Origin: Micromonospora eburnea
GTDB lineage: Bacteria > Actinomycetota > Actinomycetes > Mycobacteriales > Micromonosporaceae
Assembly (NCBI RefSeq): GCF_900090225.1
Contig: NZ_FMHY01000002.1
Location: forward strand, 620,001-684,000
Direction of reading: 5' to 3'
Length of the DNA stretch: 64,000 bases
The first letter of the stretch is position 1, and each line of letters begins with the position of its first letter. A program made the translations under genes and the position numbers. The notes below the pieces were generated by a model. It worked only from the letters and a program-made list of their open reading frames with translations, searched no databases and had not been told where the DNA came from. Below, piece after piece: positions 46,325 through 55,288 of the stretch.

Positions 46325-46396
46325 GGTCACGCTCAAGACGGGATGTAGTGGCCTCGCCGCGCGATGAGGCCACTACATCCCGGATCGAGCACGATC
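46325..46396. repeat. dispersed palindromic repeat, copy 2
   Basis: The inner arms GGATGTAGTGGCCTC (46341-46355) and complement (46366-46380) are perfect, and the flanks extend the pairing imperfectly to GGTCACGCTC and GAGCACGATC. The right arm matches copy 1 at 30191-30219 in 28 of 29 positions. Like copy 1, it lies between two convergent gene ends. Confidence 0.92.
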
Positions 46397-46428
46397 AGGG
46401 CGAGCCCGACCGGGCCGAGGGCGGGCGG

Positions 46429-47028
46429 TCAGCGGGGAGGGCCGGCGAGCAGGGTCCGCACGCCGGCCAGGTAGCTGGCGCGGTCGGGGGAGCCGGTCAG
46501 GACGCGCTGCATGAGGTAGCCGGGGACCAGGCCGAACAGGGCCGTCCCGACCACCGTGGGATCGGCGTCCGCGGGCAGCTCGCCGGCCTCGCGGGCGCGT
46601 CGGGCCATCGCCACGAAGCGCTCCCGGAAGCCGGTGTACGTCGTCCGGACGAACTCGGCGAGCGCGGGATCGCGTAGCGACTCGCTCCAGACCTGGATCG
46701 CCAGCCGGAGCATCCCGTCCTCGCCGGTCTGGCCGTCCACATAGGCCAGGGCTCGGTCCAGCGCCTCGGTGAGGGGCAGCGGCGGCTCGTGCCGGGCCAG
46801 TTCGGTGAAGATGTCGTCCGCCCCGCCGATCACCGTCTGGGCGATCGAGGTGATCAGGTCGTTCTTGCTCGGGAAGTAGCGGTAGACCGCGCCGACCGAC
46901 AGCCCCGCCTCGGCGATCACGTCCTGCATCGAGGTGTTGTGGAAGCCGTCGCGCAGGAAGCACTGTCGCGCCGCGTCGAGGATCTGCTGGCGGCGGGCCG
47001 CGAGGTGTTCGTCCGATACGCGTGGCAT
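46429..47028 (-). CDS. TetR family regulator of the divergent membrane protein gene
   Basis: A 199-residue regulator with DNA-binding helices (ARRQQILDAARQCFLRDGFHNTSMQDVIAEAGLSVGAVYRYFPSKNDLI) and a helical ligand domain. Two identical 14-bp palindromes lie in the gap to the divergent gene, so it very likely represses both. The chosen ATG lies 7 bp after TATGCT (47036-47041), suggesting a leaderless mRNA; ATG 47040 would overlap that box. Confidence 0.92.
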   Translation of the reverse strand: MPRVSDEHLAARRQQILDAARQCFLRDGFHNTSMQDVIAEAGLSVGAVYRYFPSKNDLITSIAQTVIGGADDIFTELARHEPPLPLTEALDRALAYVDGQTGEDGMLRLAIQVWSESLRDPALAEFVRTTYTGFRERFVAMARRAREAGELPADADPTVVGTALFGLVPGYLMQRVLTGSPDRASYLAGVRTLLAGPPR

Positions 47029-47042
47029 GACATCGAGCATAA

Positions 47043-47112
47043 AACGAACGTTCGTTCTTGACCGGGCATGGTCGGGGGCGCATGCTCCCTCATAAGAGAA
47101 CGAACGTTCGTT
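47043..47112. promoter_or_regulatory. twin TetR operators AACGAACGTTCGTT
   Basis: The perfect palindrome AACGAACGTTCGTT occurs at 47043-47056 and 47099-47112, with centres 56 bp apart. Flanking bases (AAAA on one side, CTT or CTCTT on the other) are also mirrored. The first occupies the spacer of the tetR promoter; the second lies two bases before the AGGAGG of the divergent gene. A rightward TTGACC-17-CATGCT promoter (47058-47086) sits between them. Confidence 0.88.
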
Positions 47113-47126
47113 TTAGGAGGCCGGAG

Positions 47127-48134
47127 ATGGCCACTCATCCGTTCCGGGTCCGTTCGCCCTGGCTGCTCGCCGTCCTGCTCGCCGCCCTGGCCGTGGCGGT
47201 GCAGGCGCTACTCGTACCGCTCTTCGCCGCGCCGGCGGCGAATCTGGCGCCGCGCGACGTGCCGATCGCCGTGGCGGGTCCGTCGCCGGCGGCGGCCGAA
47301 CTGGCCGGTCGGCTCGCCGCCGCCGCGCCCGGCGCGTTCAAGGTGACCACGCTGCCCGACGTGGCGGCGGCCGACCAGGCGCTGCGTGACCGCAAGGTGT
47401 ACGCCGCCTTCGTCGTCGGCCCGGACGGGATCGCCCTGCACACCGCCCCGGCGGCCAGCCCCACCGTCGCCGCGCTGCTCACCGAGGCCGCCGCCCAGTT
47501 CTCCGCCGGCCGCCCGGTCTCCGTGGTGCAGGTCGTGCCGGCCGCCCCGGACGACCCGCGCGGCGCCGGGTTCGCCGCCGGCTTCCTGCCGTTGGCGCTG
47601 ACCAGCATGCTGGCCGGGGCGCTGCTCACCTTGCTGGTCGCCGGTCGTGGCGCCCGGCTGCTGGGCCTGCTCGGCTACGCCGTGCTGGCCGGTCTGGCCG
47701 GGGCGGCGGTGCTGCACGGGTGGCTCGGCGTGCTGACCGGTGACCCCTGGCTCGAGGCGGGCGCGATCGCCCTGTTCGCGCTGGCCGCCGCCGGCCTCGT
47801 GGCCGGGCTCGGGGCGCTGCTGGGCGGCCCCGGCGTCGGCCTCGGCGCGCTGCTGGTGTTTCTGGTCGGCAACCCGCTCTCCGCGGTGGGCGCCGCCCCC
47901 GAGTTGCTACCCCAGCCGTGGGGGGTGGTCGGGCAGTTCCTGCCGGTCGGGGCCGGCGGCACGTTGCTGCGTTCGGCGGCGTACTTCGGCGGGGCGGGCG
48001 CGTCCCGGTCCCTCGCAGTGCTGGCCGGCTACGCGCTGCTCGGCCTGCTTCTGGTGCTGGCCGGTCGGCTCCCGGCGGGCGGGGATGCCGCCCCGACGGC
48101 GGATCCGGGCCGGCCTGCTGAGGTCACGGTATGA
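47127..48134 (+). CDS. polytopic membrane protein, possible ABC-2/YhgE-like exporter
   Basis: A 335-residue protein with one N-terminal membrane helix, an extracytoplasmic domain of about 130 residues (DVPIAVAGPSPAAAELAGRL, then TLPDVAAADQALRDRKVYAAFVV), and five to six C-terminal helices. This layout resembles YhgE/Pip or DUF3533 ABC-2-type proteins, but the match is by topology only. AGGAGG is 6 bp before the ATG. Regulation by the divergent TetR protein suggests an efflux or stress role. Confidence 0.8.
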   Translation: MATHPFRVRSPWLLAVLLAALAVAVQALLVPLFAAPAANLAPRDVPIAVAGPSPAAAELAGRLAAAAPGAFKVTTLPDVAAADQALRDRKVYAAFVVGPDGIALHTAPAASPTVAALLTEAAAQFSAGRPVSVVQVVPAAPDDPRGAGFAAGFLPLALTSMLAGALLTLLVAGRGARLLGLLGYAVLAGLAGAAVLHGWLGVLTGDPWLEAGAIALFALAAAGLVAGLGALLGGPGVGLGALLVFLVGNPLSAVGAAPELLPQPWGVVGQFLPVGAGGTLLRSAAYFGGAGASRSLAVLAGYALLGLLLVLAGRLPAGGDAAPTADPGRPAEVTV

Positions 48135-48169
48135 CGACGGCTCCTCGTGGGGCTACTACGAGCCGTCGT
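48134..48169 (+). terminator. hairpin after the TetR-regulated membrane gene
   Basis: ACGACGGCTC and GAGCCGTCGT pair perfectly around a 16-base loop and begin at the stop codon of the membrane protein gene. Confidence 0.6.
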
Positions 48170-48190
48170 TGATAGGGGAGGATGGGCGGC

Positions 48191-48532
48191 GTGGAAGCTC
48201 TTCGGCTGGTACTTCTCTACGTCCATCTGATCGGGTTCGCGCTGCTGCTCGGCGGCTCGATCGCCCAGTACGTCAGCGGCCGGCTGCGGATCAACGCGGC
48301 CATGCTCTGGGGCTCGGTGATCGGGCTGCTGACCGGGATCGGCCTGGCCGCGCCGCTGCGTGACGGGCACGAGCCGGCGCCGGCCAAACTTGTTACCAAG
48401 TTGGTGCTCGCGCTGCTGATCTTCGTAATGGTCTTTTTCTCCCGGAAACGGGAGTCGGTCAACCGCGGACACTTCCTCGCCATCATCGGGTTGACCCTGG
48501 TGAACGCGGCCGTGGCGGTCTTCTGGCGGTAG
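48191..48532 (+). CDS. small four-helix membrane protein
   Basis: A 113-residue hydrophobic protein. It starts VEALRLVLLYVHLIGFALLLGGSIAQYVSG and has about four membrane helices with short charged loops (LRDGHEPAPAKLV, SRKRESVNRG). I recall such proteins as conserved in actinomycetes without function. GTG 48191 is 9 bp from GGGGAGG; ATG 48182, directly after it, is the alternative. Confidence 0.75.
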   Translation: MEALRLVLLYVHLIGFALLLGGSIAQYVSGRLRINAAMLWGSVIGLLTGIGLAAPLRDGHEPAPAKLVTKLVLALLIFVMVFFSRKRESVNRGHFLAIIGLTLVNAAVAVFWR

Positions 48533-48650
48533 TCCCGCGAGCAGCGGAAACGCACCGGGAAACGGACGTTCGCGACACCGTAGCGGAAGCCTGCCAGCGG
48601 GCAAAGTGATTTGCCCCACGCGACGGTTACGTAGGGGTAACGGACGCTCA

Positions 48651-48668
48651 ACAGTCGTGCACGATTGT
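48651..48668. promoter_or_regulatory. 18-bp palindrome upstream of the nucleoside transporter operon
   Basis: ACAGTCGTGCACGATTGT is an inverted repeat with one mismatched pair, 124 bp before the TTG start of the BMP lipoprotein gene. It is a candidate operator. Confidence 0.5.
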
Positions 48669-48791
48669 CGGCCGGTGGGTGGGCGCGGGCGTACGCTCCC
48701 GTCCGTAACGTGGGACGCCGGCAGGCACACCGCAGGCCGGCGAAAGGGCTGCCACCGCGCACAACGCGGTGTGCAATGGGAAGGAGTCGTC

Positions 48792-49886
48792 TTGCGCTCT
48801 GTGCGTGGGATGCGGATCGTCACCTCTGCCGTCGTGGCGGGTGGCCTCGTGCTGGGCGCCGCCGCGTGTGGTGAGGCCCCCAAGGACGAGAACGCTGCCG
48901 GCGGCACCGGCGGCAAGAAGTACACCGCCTGCATGGTGACCGACCTCGGCGGCATCGACGACAAGTCGTTCAACACCTCCGCCTGGGCCGGCCTCGAGGC
49001 GGCCAAGAAGGCCAACGACAACATCGACATCAAGTACGTCGCGTCGAAGGCCGAGGCGGACTACGAGGTCAACCTGACCGGGTACGTCAACCAGAAGTGC
49101 GACTTCATCCTGGCCGTCGGTGGCCTGATGGAGAAGGCCACGAAGAAGGCCGCCGAGGCGAACCCGAAGCAGCAGTTCGGCATCGTGGACGCGAACCCGG
49201 GCGTGGACAACATCTACCCGATGCAGTTCGACACCACGCAGGCCGCCTTCCAGGCCGGTTACCTCGCCGCCGGGATGAGCAAGACCGGCAAGGTCGGCAC
49301 CTACGGCGCGATTCCGATCCCGCCGGTGACCATCTTCATGGACGGTTTCGCCGACGGCGTGGCCTACTACAACCAGGCCAAGGGCAAGAACGTCCAGCTC
49401 CTCGGCTGGGACAAGGCGACCCAGAAGGGCTCCTTCTCCAACTCCTTCGAGAAGCAGGACGACGGCAAGAAGGTCTCCGACGCGCTGGTCGCCCAGGGCG
49501 CGGACATCATCATGCCGGTCGCCGGTGGCGCGGGTCTCGGCACCACCGCCGCCGCCCAGGCCTCCGGTGGCAAGTACTCGGCGATCTGGGTTGACGCCGA
49601 CGGCTGCGAGAGCACCCCGAACTGCCCGGCCCTGCTGACCACGGTCGTCAAGAACATCCAGGACGCCGTCAAGGAGGCCGTGCTCAAGGCCGCCAACGGC
49701 GAGCAGCTCGCGGCCAAGCCGGGCTACGTCGGCACCCTGGCCAACAACGGCGTCTCCCTCGCCCCGTACCACGAGTTCGACAGCAAGGTCCCGGCCGAGC
49801 TGAAGAGCGAGGTCGACAAGATCAAGGCGGACATCGCCGCCGGCACCATCAAGGTCACCTCCAAGGCCCAGCCGACCACGGAGTGA
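48792..49886 (+). CDS. BMP family nucleoside-binding lipoprotein
   Basis: A 364-residue lipoprotein of the basic membrane protein (PnrA/TmpC) family, the substrate-binding parts of purine or other nucleoside ABC importers. The signal peptide ends [10 protein letters not shown] with the lipobox Cys. [26 protein letters not shown] and the [17 protein letters not shown] segment are typical. The start is TTG at 48792: AAGGAG is 5 bp upstream, and the next in-frame starts would shorten the signal peptide. It heads a salvage operon. Confidence 0.94.
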   Translation: MRSVRGMRIVTSAVVAGGLVLGAAACGEAPKDENAAGGTGGKKYTACMVTDLGGIDDKSFNTSAWAGLEAAKKANDNIDIKYVASKAEADYEVNLTGYVNQKCDFILAVGGLMEKATKKAAEANPKQQFGIVDANPGVDNIYPMQFDTTQAAFQAGYLAAGMSKTGKVGTYGAIPIPPVTIFMDGFADGVAYYNQAKGKNVQLLGWDKATQKGSFSNSFEKQDDGKKVSDALVAQGADIIMPVAGGAGLGTTAAAQASGGKYSAIWVDADGCESTPNCPALLTTVVKNIQDAVKEAVLKAANGEQLAAKPGYVGTLANNGVSLAPYHEFDSKVPAELKSEVDKIKADIAAGTIKVTSKAQPTTE

Positions 49887-49953
49887 CCGCTTCGCCGGCC
49901 GCCGCAACCGAGGGCATCGGGCGGCGGAGGCCGGCGGAGGCCAGGCACGACGA

Positions 49954-50007
49954 ACCGGCCGCCTCGGGCGTACGCGGGCAGAGACCCACGGCGTCGAGGC
50001 GGCCGGT
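49954..50007 (+). other. hairpin between the lipoprotein and ATPase genes
   Basis: Thirteen-base perfect arms (ACCGGCCGCCTCG and complement) with a 28-base loop. A stem here could protect the upstream lipoprotein mRNA or partly stop transcription, giving more binding protein than ATPase. Confidence 0.6.
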
Positions 50008-50091
50008 CACTTACCCAGAGGAACCGATCCGGCTTCGTGGCCGGCCGGCAGCGGCTACGCCGCACCATCGCTCGCACTCCAGGAGGTTGCG

Positions 50092-51678
50092 CTGAGACTC
50101 GAACTGCGCGGCATCACCAAGCGGTTCGGTGATCTGGTCGCCAACGACCACATCGACCTGACGGTGGAGCCTGGAGAGATCCACGCCCTGCTCGGCGAGA
50201 ACGGTGCCGGCAAGTCGACCCTGATGAACGTGCTCTACGGGCTCTATCAGCCCGACGAGGGCGAGATCCTGGTCGACGGGCAGCCGCTGAAGCTGAAGGG
50301 CCCGTCGGACGCCATCGCGGCCGGGATCGGCATGGTGCACCAGCACTTCATGCTGGTGCCGGTGTTCACCGTGGCGGAGAACGTCATGCTCGGCGCCGAG
50401 CAGGTCAAGGGCGGCTTCACCGGCTTCCTCGACCGCCGGCGCGCCCGGCGCGAGGTGGCCGAGGTCTCCGAGCGGTACAACCTCCAGGTCGACCCGGACG
50501 CGGTGATCGAGGACCTGCCGGTCGGCATCCAGCAGCGGGTGGAGATCGTCAAGGCCCTCACCCGCGACGTGGACCTGCTGATCCTCGACGAGCCCACCGC
50601 GGTACTCACCCCGCAGGAGACCGAGGAACTGCTCGCGGTCATGCGGTCACTCAAGGCCGCCGGCAAGTCGATCGTCTTCATCACCCACAAGCTGGGCGAG
50701 GTGAAGGCCATCGCGGACCGGATCACGGTCATCCGGCGCGGCCGGACGGTCGGCACCGCCGAGCCGAGCGCCAGCCGGGACGAGCTGGCCGCGCTGATGG
50801 TGGGCCGCAGCGTCCGGCTGACCGTCGACAAGCAGCCGGCCACTCCGGGCAAGCCGATCCTCGAGGTGTCCGGCCTGGTCGTCGACGACGACCGGCGGGT
50901 ACGTGCGGTCGACGGCGTCGACCTGACCGTGCACGCCGGTGAGGTGCTCGGCATCGCGGGCGTGCAGGGCAACGGCCAGACCGAGCTGATCGAGGCGATC
51001 ATGGGCCTGCGGCCCGCCCTCGCCGGCACCGTCACCCTGGACGGCGAGGCCGTGCACGGCTGGCCGACCAAGAAGGTGCTCCGCGCCGGCGTCGGCTACG
51101 TGCCGGAGGACCGCAGCGTCGACGGCCTGGTCAAGGAGTTCTCCGTCGCGGAGAACCTGGTGCTGGACATCTACGACCAGCCACCCTTCGGCAAGGGCCT
51201 GTCGCTCAAGCCGGACGCCATCGCGAAGTCGGCGAGGGAACGGATCGAGCAGTTCGACGTCCGTACCTCCTCGGCGGACACACCGGTGGGCACGCTCTCC
51301 GGCGGTAACCAGCAGAAGGTGATCGTGGCCCGGGAGCTTTCCCGGCCGCTGAAGCTCTTCATCGCCGCGCAGCCCACCCGGGGCGTCGACGTCGGCTCGA
51401 TCGAGTTCATCCACAGCCGGGTGATCCGCGAACGGGACATCGGCACCGCCGTCATGGTGGTCTCCAGCGAACTGGACGAGGTGATCGGCCTGGCCGACCG
51501 GATCGCGGTGATGTACCGCGGCCGGATCATCGGCGTGGTCGGCCCGGACACCCCGCGCGAGGAGATCGGCCTGTTGATGGCCGGCATCACCCCGGACAGC
51601 GCCACGGCGACCGACGGCACCAGCGGTACGCCCGGCGGCCCGGCCCCCGACGGCCCTGCCAACGAGGAAGAAGCATGA
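50092..51678 (+). CDS. nucleoside ABC transporter ATP-binding protein, CTG start
   Basis: A 528-residue protein with two fused ABC domains, as in RbsA/NupA-type importers. The first has [23 protein letters not shown] and [11 protein letters not shown]. The second has a degenerate Walker A ([10 protein letters not shown]) and [18 protein letters not shown]. The reading frame is open upstream of the first GTG (50164) and encodes [22 protein letters not shown], the expected N-terminal strand. The only start with a ribosome site (AGGAGG, 5 bp) is CTG at 50092. It overlaps the first permease gene by ATGA. Confidence 0.92.
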   Translation: MRLELRGITKRFGDLVANDHIDLTVEPGEIHALLGENGAGKSTLMNVLYGLYQPDEGEILVDGQPLKLKGPSDAIAAGIGMVHQHFMLVPVFTVAENVMLGAEQVKGGFTGFLDRRRARREVAEVSERYNLQVDPDAVIEDLPVGIQQRVEIVKALTRDVDLLILDEPTAVLTPQETEELLAVMRSLKAAGKSIVFITHKLGEVKAIADRITVIRRGRTVGTAEPSASRDELAALMVGRSVRLTVDKQPATPGKPILEVSGLVVDDDRRVRAVDGVDLTVHAGEVLGIAGVQGNGQTELIEAIMGLRPALAGTVTLDGEAVHGWPTKKVLRAGVGYVPEDRSVDGLVKEFSVAENLVLDIYDQPPFGKGLSLKPDAIAKSARERIEQFDVRTSSADTPVGTLSGGNQQKVIVARELSRPLKLFIAAQPTRGVDVGSIEFIHSRVIRERDIGTAVMVVSSELDEVIGLADRIAVMYRGRIIGVVGPDTPREEIGLLMAGITPDSATATDGTSGTPGGPAPDGPANEEEA

Positions 51679-53030
51679 GCAACCCGAATTCGGTGTCGGG
51701 CTCGCCGGACAAGGCGCCAGCCACCGAGACACAGGAGTCGCGGAGCGAGTCGCCGGCGATCCCGACCCCGCGCGCTGGCGACGGCGAGCGTGCGGTGACC
51801 GCCACCGCGACCAAGGAGCCCGCCGCCGAGCCCCGCCCCTCGCTGGGCCGGCTCTTCCTGGAGAACCTCTGGGCGGCGAACACGGTCACCGTGACCGTGC
51901 TCGCCGTGCTGCTGGCGATGCTGGTCGGCGCGGTGCTGATCATCATCTCCGACCCGGACGTGCTGGCCACCTACAGCTACATCACCGCCCGGCCGTCGGA
52001 CGCGCTCAACTCGAGCTGGACGGTGGTCAGCGAGGCGTACGCGAACCTGTTCAAGGGCGCGGTCTTCGACCCGGACGCCACCGGCTTCACCGCCGCGATG
52101 AGCCCGATCTCGGAGACGCTCACCTACACCGCGCCGCTGGTCTTCACCGGCCTGGCGGTGGCGCTCGCCTTCCGTGGCGGCCTGTTCAACATCGGCGCCC
52201 AGGGCCAGGCGACGGTCGGCGTCGTCCTCGCCGCCCTCGCCGGCTTCGCGCTGCCGCTGCCGCCGGGGGTGCACCTGCTCGTGGCGCTGCTCGCCGGCGC
52301 GGCCGGCGGTGCGCTCTGGGGATTCATCCCGGGCATCCTCAAGGCGCGTACCGGCGCCCACGAGGTGATCAACACGATCATGCTCAACTACGTCGCCGTC
52401 TACTTCCTGGCCTGGATCATCATGCAGGACGGGGTGCACAGCCCGGACCGCGCCGACGCGATCAGCAAGCAGGTCGACGCCTCCGCCCAGCTGCCCCGGC
52501 TGCTCGGCGACAACCTGCGGGTGCACGCCGGCATCCTGCTCGCCGTGCTGGCCACCGCGTTCGTGGCCTGGCTGCTGAACCGCTCGACGCTCGGCTTCGA
52601 GCTGCGCGCGGTCGGCGCCAACCCGGACGCCGCCCGGACCGCGGGCATCAGCGTCACGAAGACGTACGTGCTGGTCATGGTGATCGCCGGCGTGCTGGCC
52701 GGCCTCGGCGGCTCGAACATGGTGCTCGGCTCGACAGCGGACGCGCTCACCCCGCAGGTGATCGCGCAGATCGGCTTCGACGGCATCCTGGTCGCGCTGC
52801 TCGGCCGGGTGAAGCCGTGGGGCGTGCTGATGGCCGCGCTGCTGTTCGGCGCGCTCCAGGCCGGCGGCAACCGGATGCAGTCGTACTCCGGGATCTCCCT
52901 GGAACTGGTCACCGTGCTCCAGGCGCTCATCGTCATCTTCATCGCGGCGCCGGCCCTGGTGAAGGCGATCTTCCAGCTCCGGGCGGCCCGGGCGGCCCGG
53001 TTGCAGACGAGCCTCGCGAAGGGCTGGTGA
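51675..53030 (+). CDS. nucleoside ABC transporter permease 1
   Basis: A 451-residue permease of the branched-chain/BPD_transp_2 family (NupP/YufP-like). A disordered start of about 60 residues is followed by eight or more helices and [21 protein letters not shown], then [23 protein letters not shown], the conserved core of this family. Located between the ATPase and second permease genes, with ATGA overlap on its 5' side. Confidence 0.94.
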   Translation: MSNPNSVSGSPDKAPATETQESRSESPAIPTPRAGDGERAVTATATKEPAAEPRPSLGRLFLENLWAANTVTVTVLAVLLAMLVGAVLIIISDPDVLATYSYITARPSDALNSSWTVVSEAYANLFKGAVFDPDATGFTAAMSPISETLTYTAPLVFTGLAVALAFRGGLFNIGAQGQATVGVVLAALAGFALPLPPGVHLLVALLAGAAGGALWGFIPGILKARTGAHEVINTIMLNYVAVYFLAWIIMQDGVHSPDRADAISKQVDASAQLPRLLGDNLRVHAGILLAVLATAFVAWLLNRSTLGFELRAVGANPDAARTAGISVTKTYVLVMVIAGVLAGLGGSNMVLGSTADALTPQVIAQIGFDGILVALLGRVKPWGVLMAALLFGALQAGGNRMQSYSGISLELVTVLQALIVIFIAAPALVKAIFQLRAARAARLQTSLAKGW

Positions 53031-53033
53031 GGC

Positions 53034-54314
53034 ATGTCCACCATGGTTGTCCCCGAGGTCGCCGTCACCACGGTCGACGAGGGTTTCTGGACGCGCGCCC
53101 GCAAGACCGGAGCGATCCTGCTCGGGCTGGGCGTGCTTGCGGCGGCGCTCTTCGGGGCGCTCGCCACCGACCGGCAGGCCCGGTTCACCCTCAGCGAGAC
53201 CGAGGGCGGTGCGGCCCTGGCGATCCACGGCACGACCGGCGCGATCCTGTTCGGGGTCATCGCCGCCGCGGCCGGCGCCGCCCTGCTCGCCGGGGTGCCC
53301 AAGCGCTGGTTCACCGTGCTGCTCGGCGTCGGGCTGGTCGCCTTCGTGGTGAGCTTCCTCTGCTGGCAGGTCTCCGGCGCCCCCGACGGCCGCAACTTCA
53401 TGCCGCTGGTCAACGTCGTCCGCGGCACGTTCCTGCTGGCCCTGCCGCTGATCTTCGGCGCGCTGGCCGGGGTGCTCTGCGAGCGGTCCGGCGTGGTCAA
53501 CGTGGCGATCGAGGGCCAGCTGCTGATGGGCGCCTTCTCCGGCGCGCTCTTCGGCAGCCTCTCCGGCAACGTCTGGGTCGGCCTGGTCGCCGCCGCGATC
53601 GGCGGCGCGTTCATCTCCCTCCTGCTCGCCGTTTTCGCCATCCGCTACCTGGTCGACCAGGTCGTCATGGGCATCGTGCTCAACCTGCTGGCGGTCGGCG
53701 TGACCGGCTTCCTCTACGAGCGGCTGATGCAGCGGGACGCGACGAAGTACAACAGCGCGCCCCGGTTCAGCAACTGGGAGATCCCGCTGCTCAAGGACAT
53801 CCCGCTGATCGGTCCGGCGCTGTTCCGGGGCAACATCTTCCTCTACCTCGGCCTGCTGCTGGTGCTGGTCATCCACATCGCGCTGTTCCGTACCCGGTGG
53901 GGGCTGCGGACCCGCTCGGTGGGTGAGCACCCGACCGCCGCCGACACGCTGGGCGTGAAGGTGCTGCGGCTGCGCTACCGCAACGTGATCATGGCGGGGC
54001 TGGTGGCCGGCGTGGGTGGTGCCTCGTACACCCTGGCGCTGTACTCGTTCACCAAGAACATGATCGGCGGTAAGGGCTTCATCGCCCTCGCCGCGCTGAT
54101 CTTCGGCCGGTGGAGCCCGACCGGGGCGCTGCTCGCGGCGCTCTTCTTCGGCTTCGCCGACCAACTCGCCACCTATCTGGGCGCGATCGGCAGCAGCATC
54201 CCCAGCCAGTTCCTGGCGATGCTGCCGTACCTGGCGACGATCCTGGCCGTGGCCGGGCTGGTCGGCAAGGTGCGGGCCCCGGCGGCCGACGGCAAGCCGT
54301 ACGTCAAGGGCTGA
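53034..54314 (+). CDS. nucleoside ABC transporter permease 2
   Basis: A 426-residue permease (YufQ/NupQ-like) with the family core CERSGVVNVAIEGQLLMGAFSGALFG and TRSVGEHPTAADTLGVKVLRLRYRNVI. It has about 10 helices. Four bases separate it from permease 1. It is followed by the cytidine deaminase gene, which supports a pyrimidine/purine nucleoside substrate. Confidence 0.94.
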   Translation: MSTMVVPEVAVTTVDEGFWTRARKTGAILLGLGVLAAALFGALATDRQARFTLSETEGGAALAIHGTTGAILFGVIAAAAGAALLAGVPKRWFTVLLGVGLVAFVVSFLCWQVSGAPDGRNFMPLVNVVRGTFLLALPLIFGALAGVLCERSGVVNVAIEGQLLMGAFSGALFGSLSGNVWVGLVAAAIGGAFISLLLAVFAIRYLVDQVVMGIVLNLLAVGVTGFLYERLMQRDATKYNSAPRFSNWEIPLLKDIPLIGPALFRGNIFLYLGLLLVLVIHIALFRTRWGLRTRSVGEHPTAADTLGVKVLRLRYRNVIMAGLVAGVGGASYTLALYSFTKNMIGGKGFIALAALIFGRWSPTGALLAALFFGFADQLATYLGAIGSSIPSQFLAMLPYLATILAVAGLVGKVRAPAADGKPYVKG

Positions 54315-54452
54315 CCCGCCCGCGACGCAGCGTGCCCGGCGGGGCGGCCCGCCGGGCACGGCCGTCTCCGGGGGCGCGTTCGGCGGCCGCGACCACCCCG
54401 CCGTGCCCCGTACGGGCCCGAGCAGCGGGAATTGGGCAGAATGGGAGATGTG

Positions 54453-55154
54453 ATGGAGATCGACTGGGAGCGGCTGCGGGCCGCCGCCGTTGAGGTGATG
54501 CGGCACGCATACGTGCCGTACTCGAAGTTCCCGGTCGGGGCGGCCGCCCTGGTCGACGACGGCCGGGTGGTGGTCGGCTGCAACGTGGAGAACGCCGCGT
54601 ACGGCGTGGTCCTCTGCGCCGAGTGCGGGGTGGTCTCCTCGCTGCACGCGAGCGGTGGGGGTCGGCTCGTCGCCCTTTCCTGCGTCGATGCCACCGGGGA
54701 GCCGCTGATGCCCTGCGGCCGCTGCCGCCAGCTGCTGTGGGAGCAGGGCGGCCCGGAGTGCCTGATCGAGGCCAAGGGCGGTCCGCTGCGGATGGCCGAG
54801 CTGTTGCCGCACGCGTTCGACGTGGCCGACCTCGACGCGGTGACCGGCGAGCACCCGGTGCCCGTGGTGCCGGACCGGCTGGCCGCCTGGCGGGGGCGGG
54901 GCACCGTCTTCGTGCACCCGGACCTCTCCGCCGGGCAGCAGGTCTGGACGGCGTACTGGGAGCGGTCGGCCGGGGACAGCGAGGGCGCCGAGACCGGCGT
55001 GCTGGAGGAGGGGCCGACCTGGGACGACCCGGCCGAGGCGATCACCTGGGGGCTGGCCCGGACGCCGCGGGTCGTGGTGGTGGACGCGTCGGGCACGATC
55101 TTCTGGGCCGGCGAGGGCGAGCCTCCGCTGGAGATCCCGGTCCGCTGGGGTTGA
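54453..55154 (+). CDS. cdd: cytidine deaminase fused to an extra C-terminal domain
   Basis: A 233-residue protein. Residues 1-130 are a complete cytidine deaminase with zinc ligands C55-A-E57 and PCGRC (C88, C91) and substrate motif CNVENAAYG. It converts cytidine and deoxycytidine to uridine forms. Residues 140-233 are an added domain with VFVHPDLSAGQQVWTAYWE and WDDPAEAITWGLARTPRVVVV, which I recognise as a separate small actinomycete domain of unknown function. GGGAG precedes the ATG. It directly follows the nucleoside importer genes. Confidence 0.9.
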   Translation: MEIDWERLRAAAVEVMRHAYVPYSKFPVGAAALVDDGRVVVGCNVENAAYGVVLCAECGVVSSLHASGGGRLVALSCVDATGEPLMPCGRCRQLLWEQGGPECLIEAKGGPLRMAELLPHAFDVADLDAVTGEHPVPVVPDRLAAWRGRGTVFVHPDLSAGQQVWTAYWERSAGDSEGAETGVLEEGPTWDDPAEAITWGLARTPRVVVVDASGTIFWAGEGEPPLEIPVRWG

Positions 55155-55159
55155 GCTTG

Positions 55160-55235
55160 GGGGATGGGGCCGACCGTGCCCGGCTCCGGGCGGTCAGGCT
55201 TGATCCCTCCGCCGGTCACGGTCGGCCCCATCCCC
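55160..55235. repeat. 19-bp perfect inverted repeat between cdd and deoA
   Basis: Arms GGGGATGGGGCCGACCGTG (55160-55178) and exact complement (55217-55235) with a 38-base loop that contains a further CCCGG/CCGGG stem. It begins five bases after the cdd stop and could terminate, attenuate or mark a mobile palindrome. Confidence 0.9.
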
Positions 55236-55288
55236 TTGGTGGTCGCGGTACGCGGACCGGTTTCGCAACGACGAAGAAAGAACATTTG

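Noticed and set aside
43392..46373. Minus-strand open frame of about 990 codons opposite malG and the amylase gene
   Set aside because: Low-complexity Val/Arg/Gly/His translation with no family match; the opposite strand encodes MalG and a GH13 enzyme.
51171..54917. Minus-strand open frame of about 1250 codons opposite the nucleoside ABC genes
   Set aside because: It is the antisense reflection of high-GC codon bias. Its translation is a His/Arg/Gly/Gln-rich string without domains, while the plus strand has clear ABC motifs.
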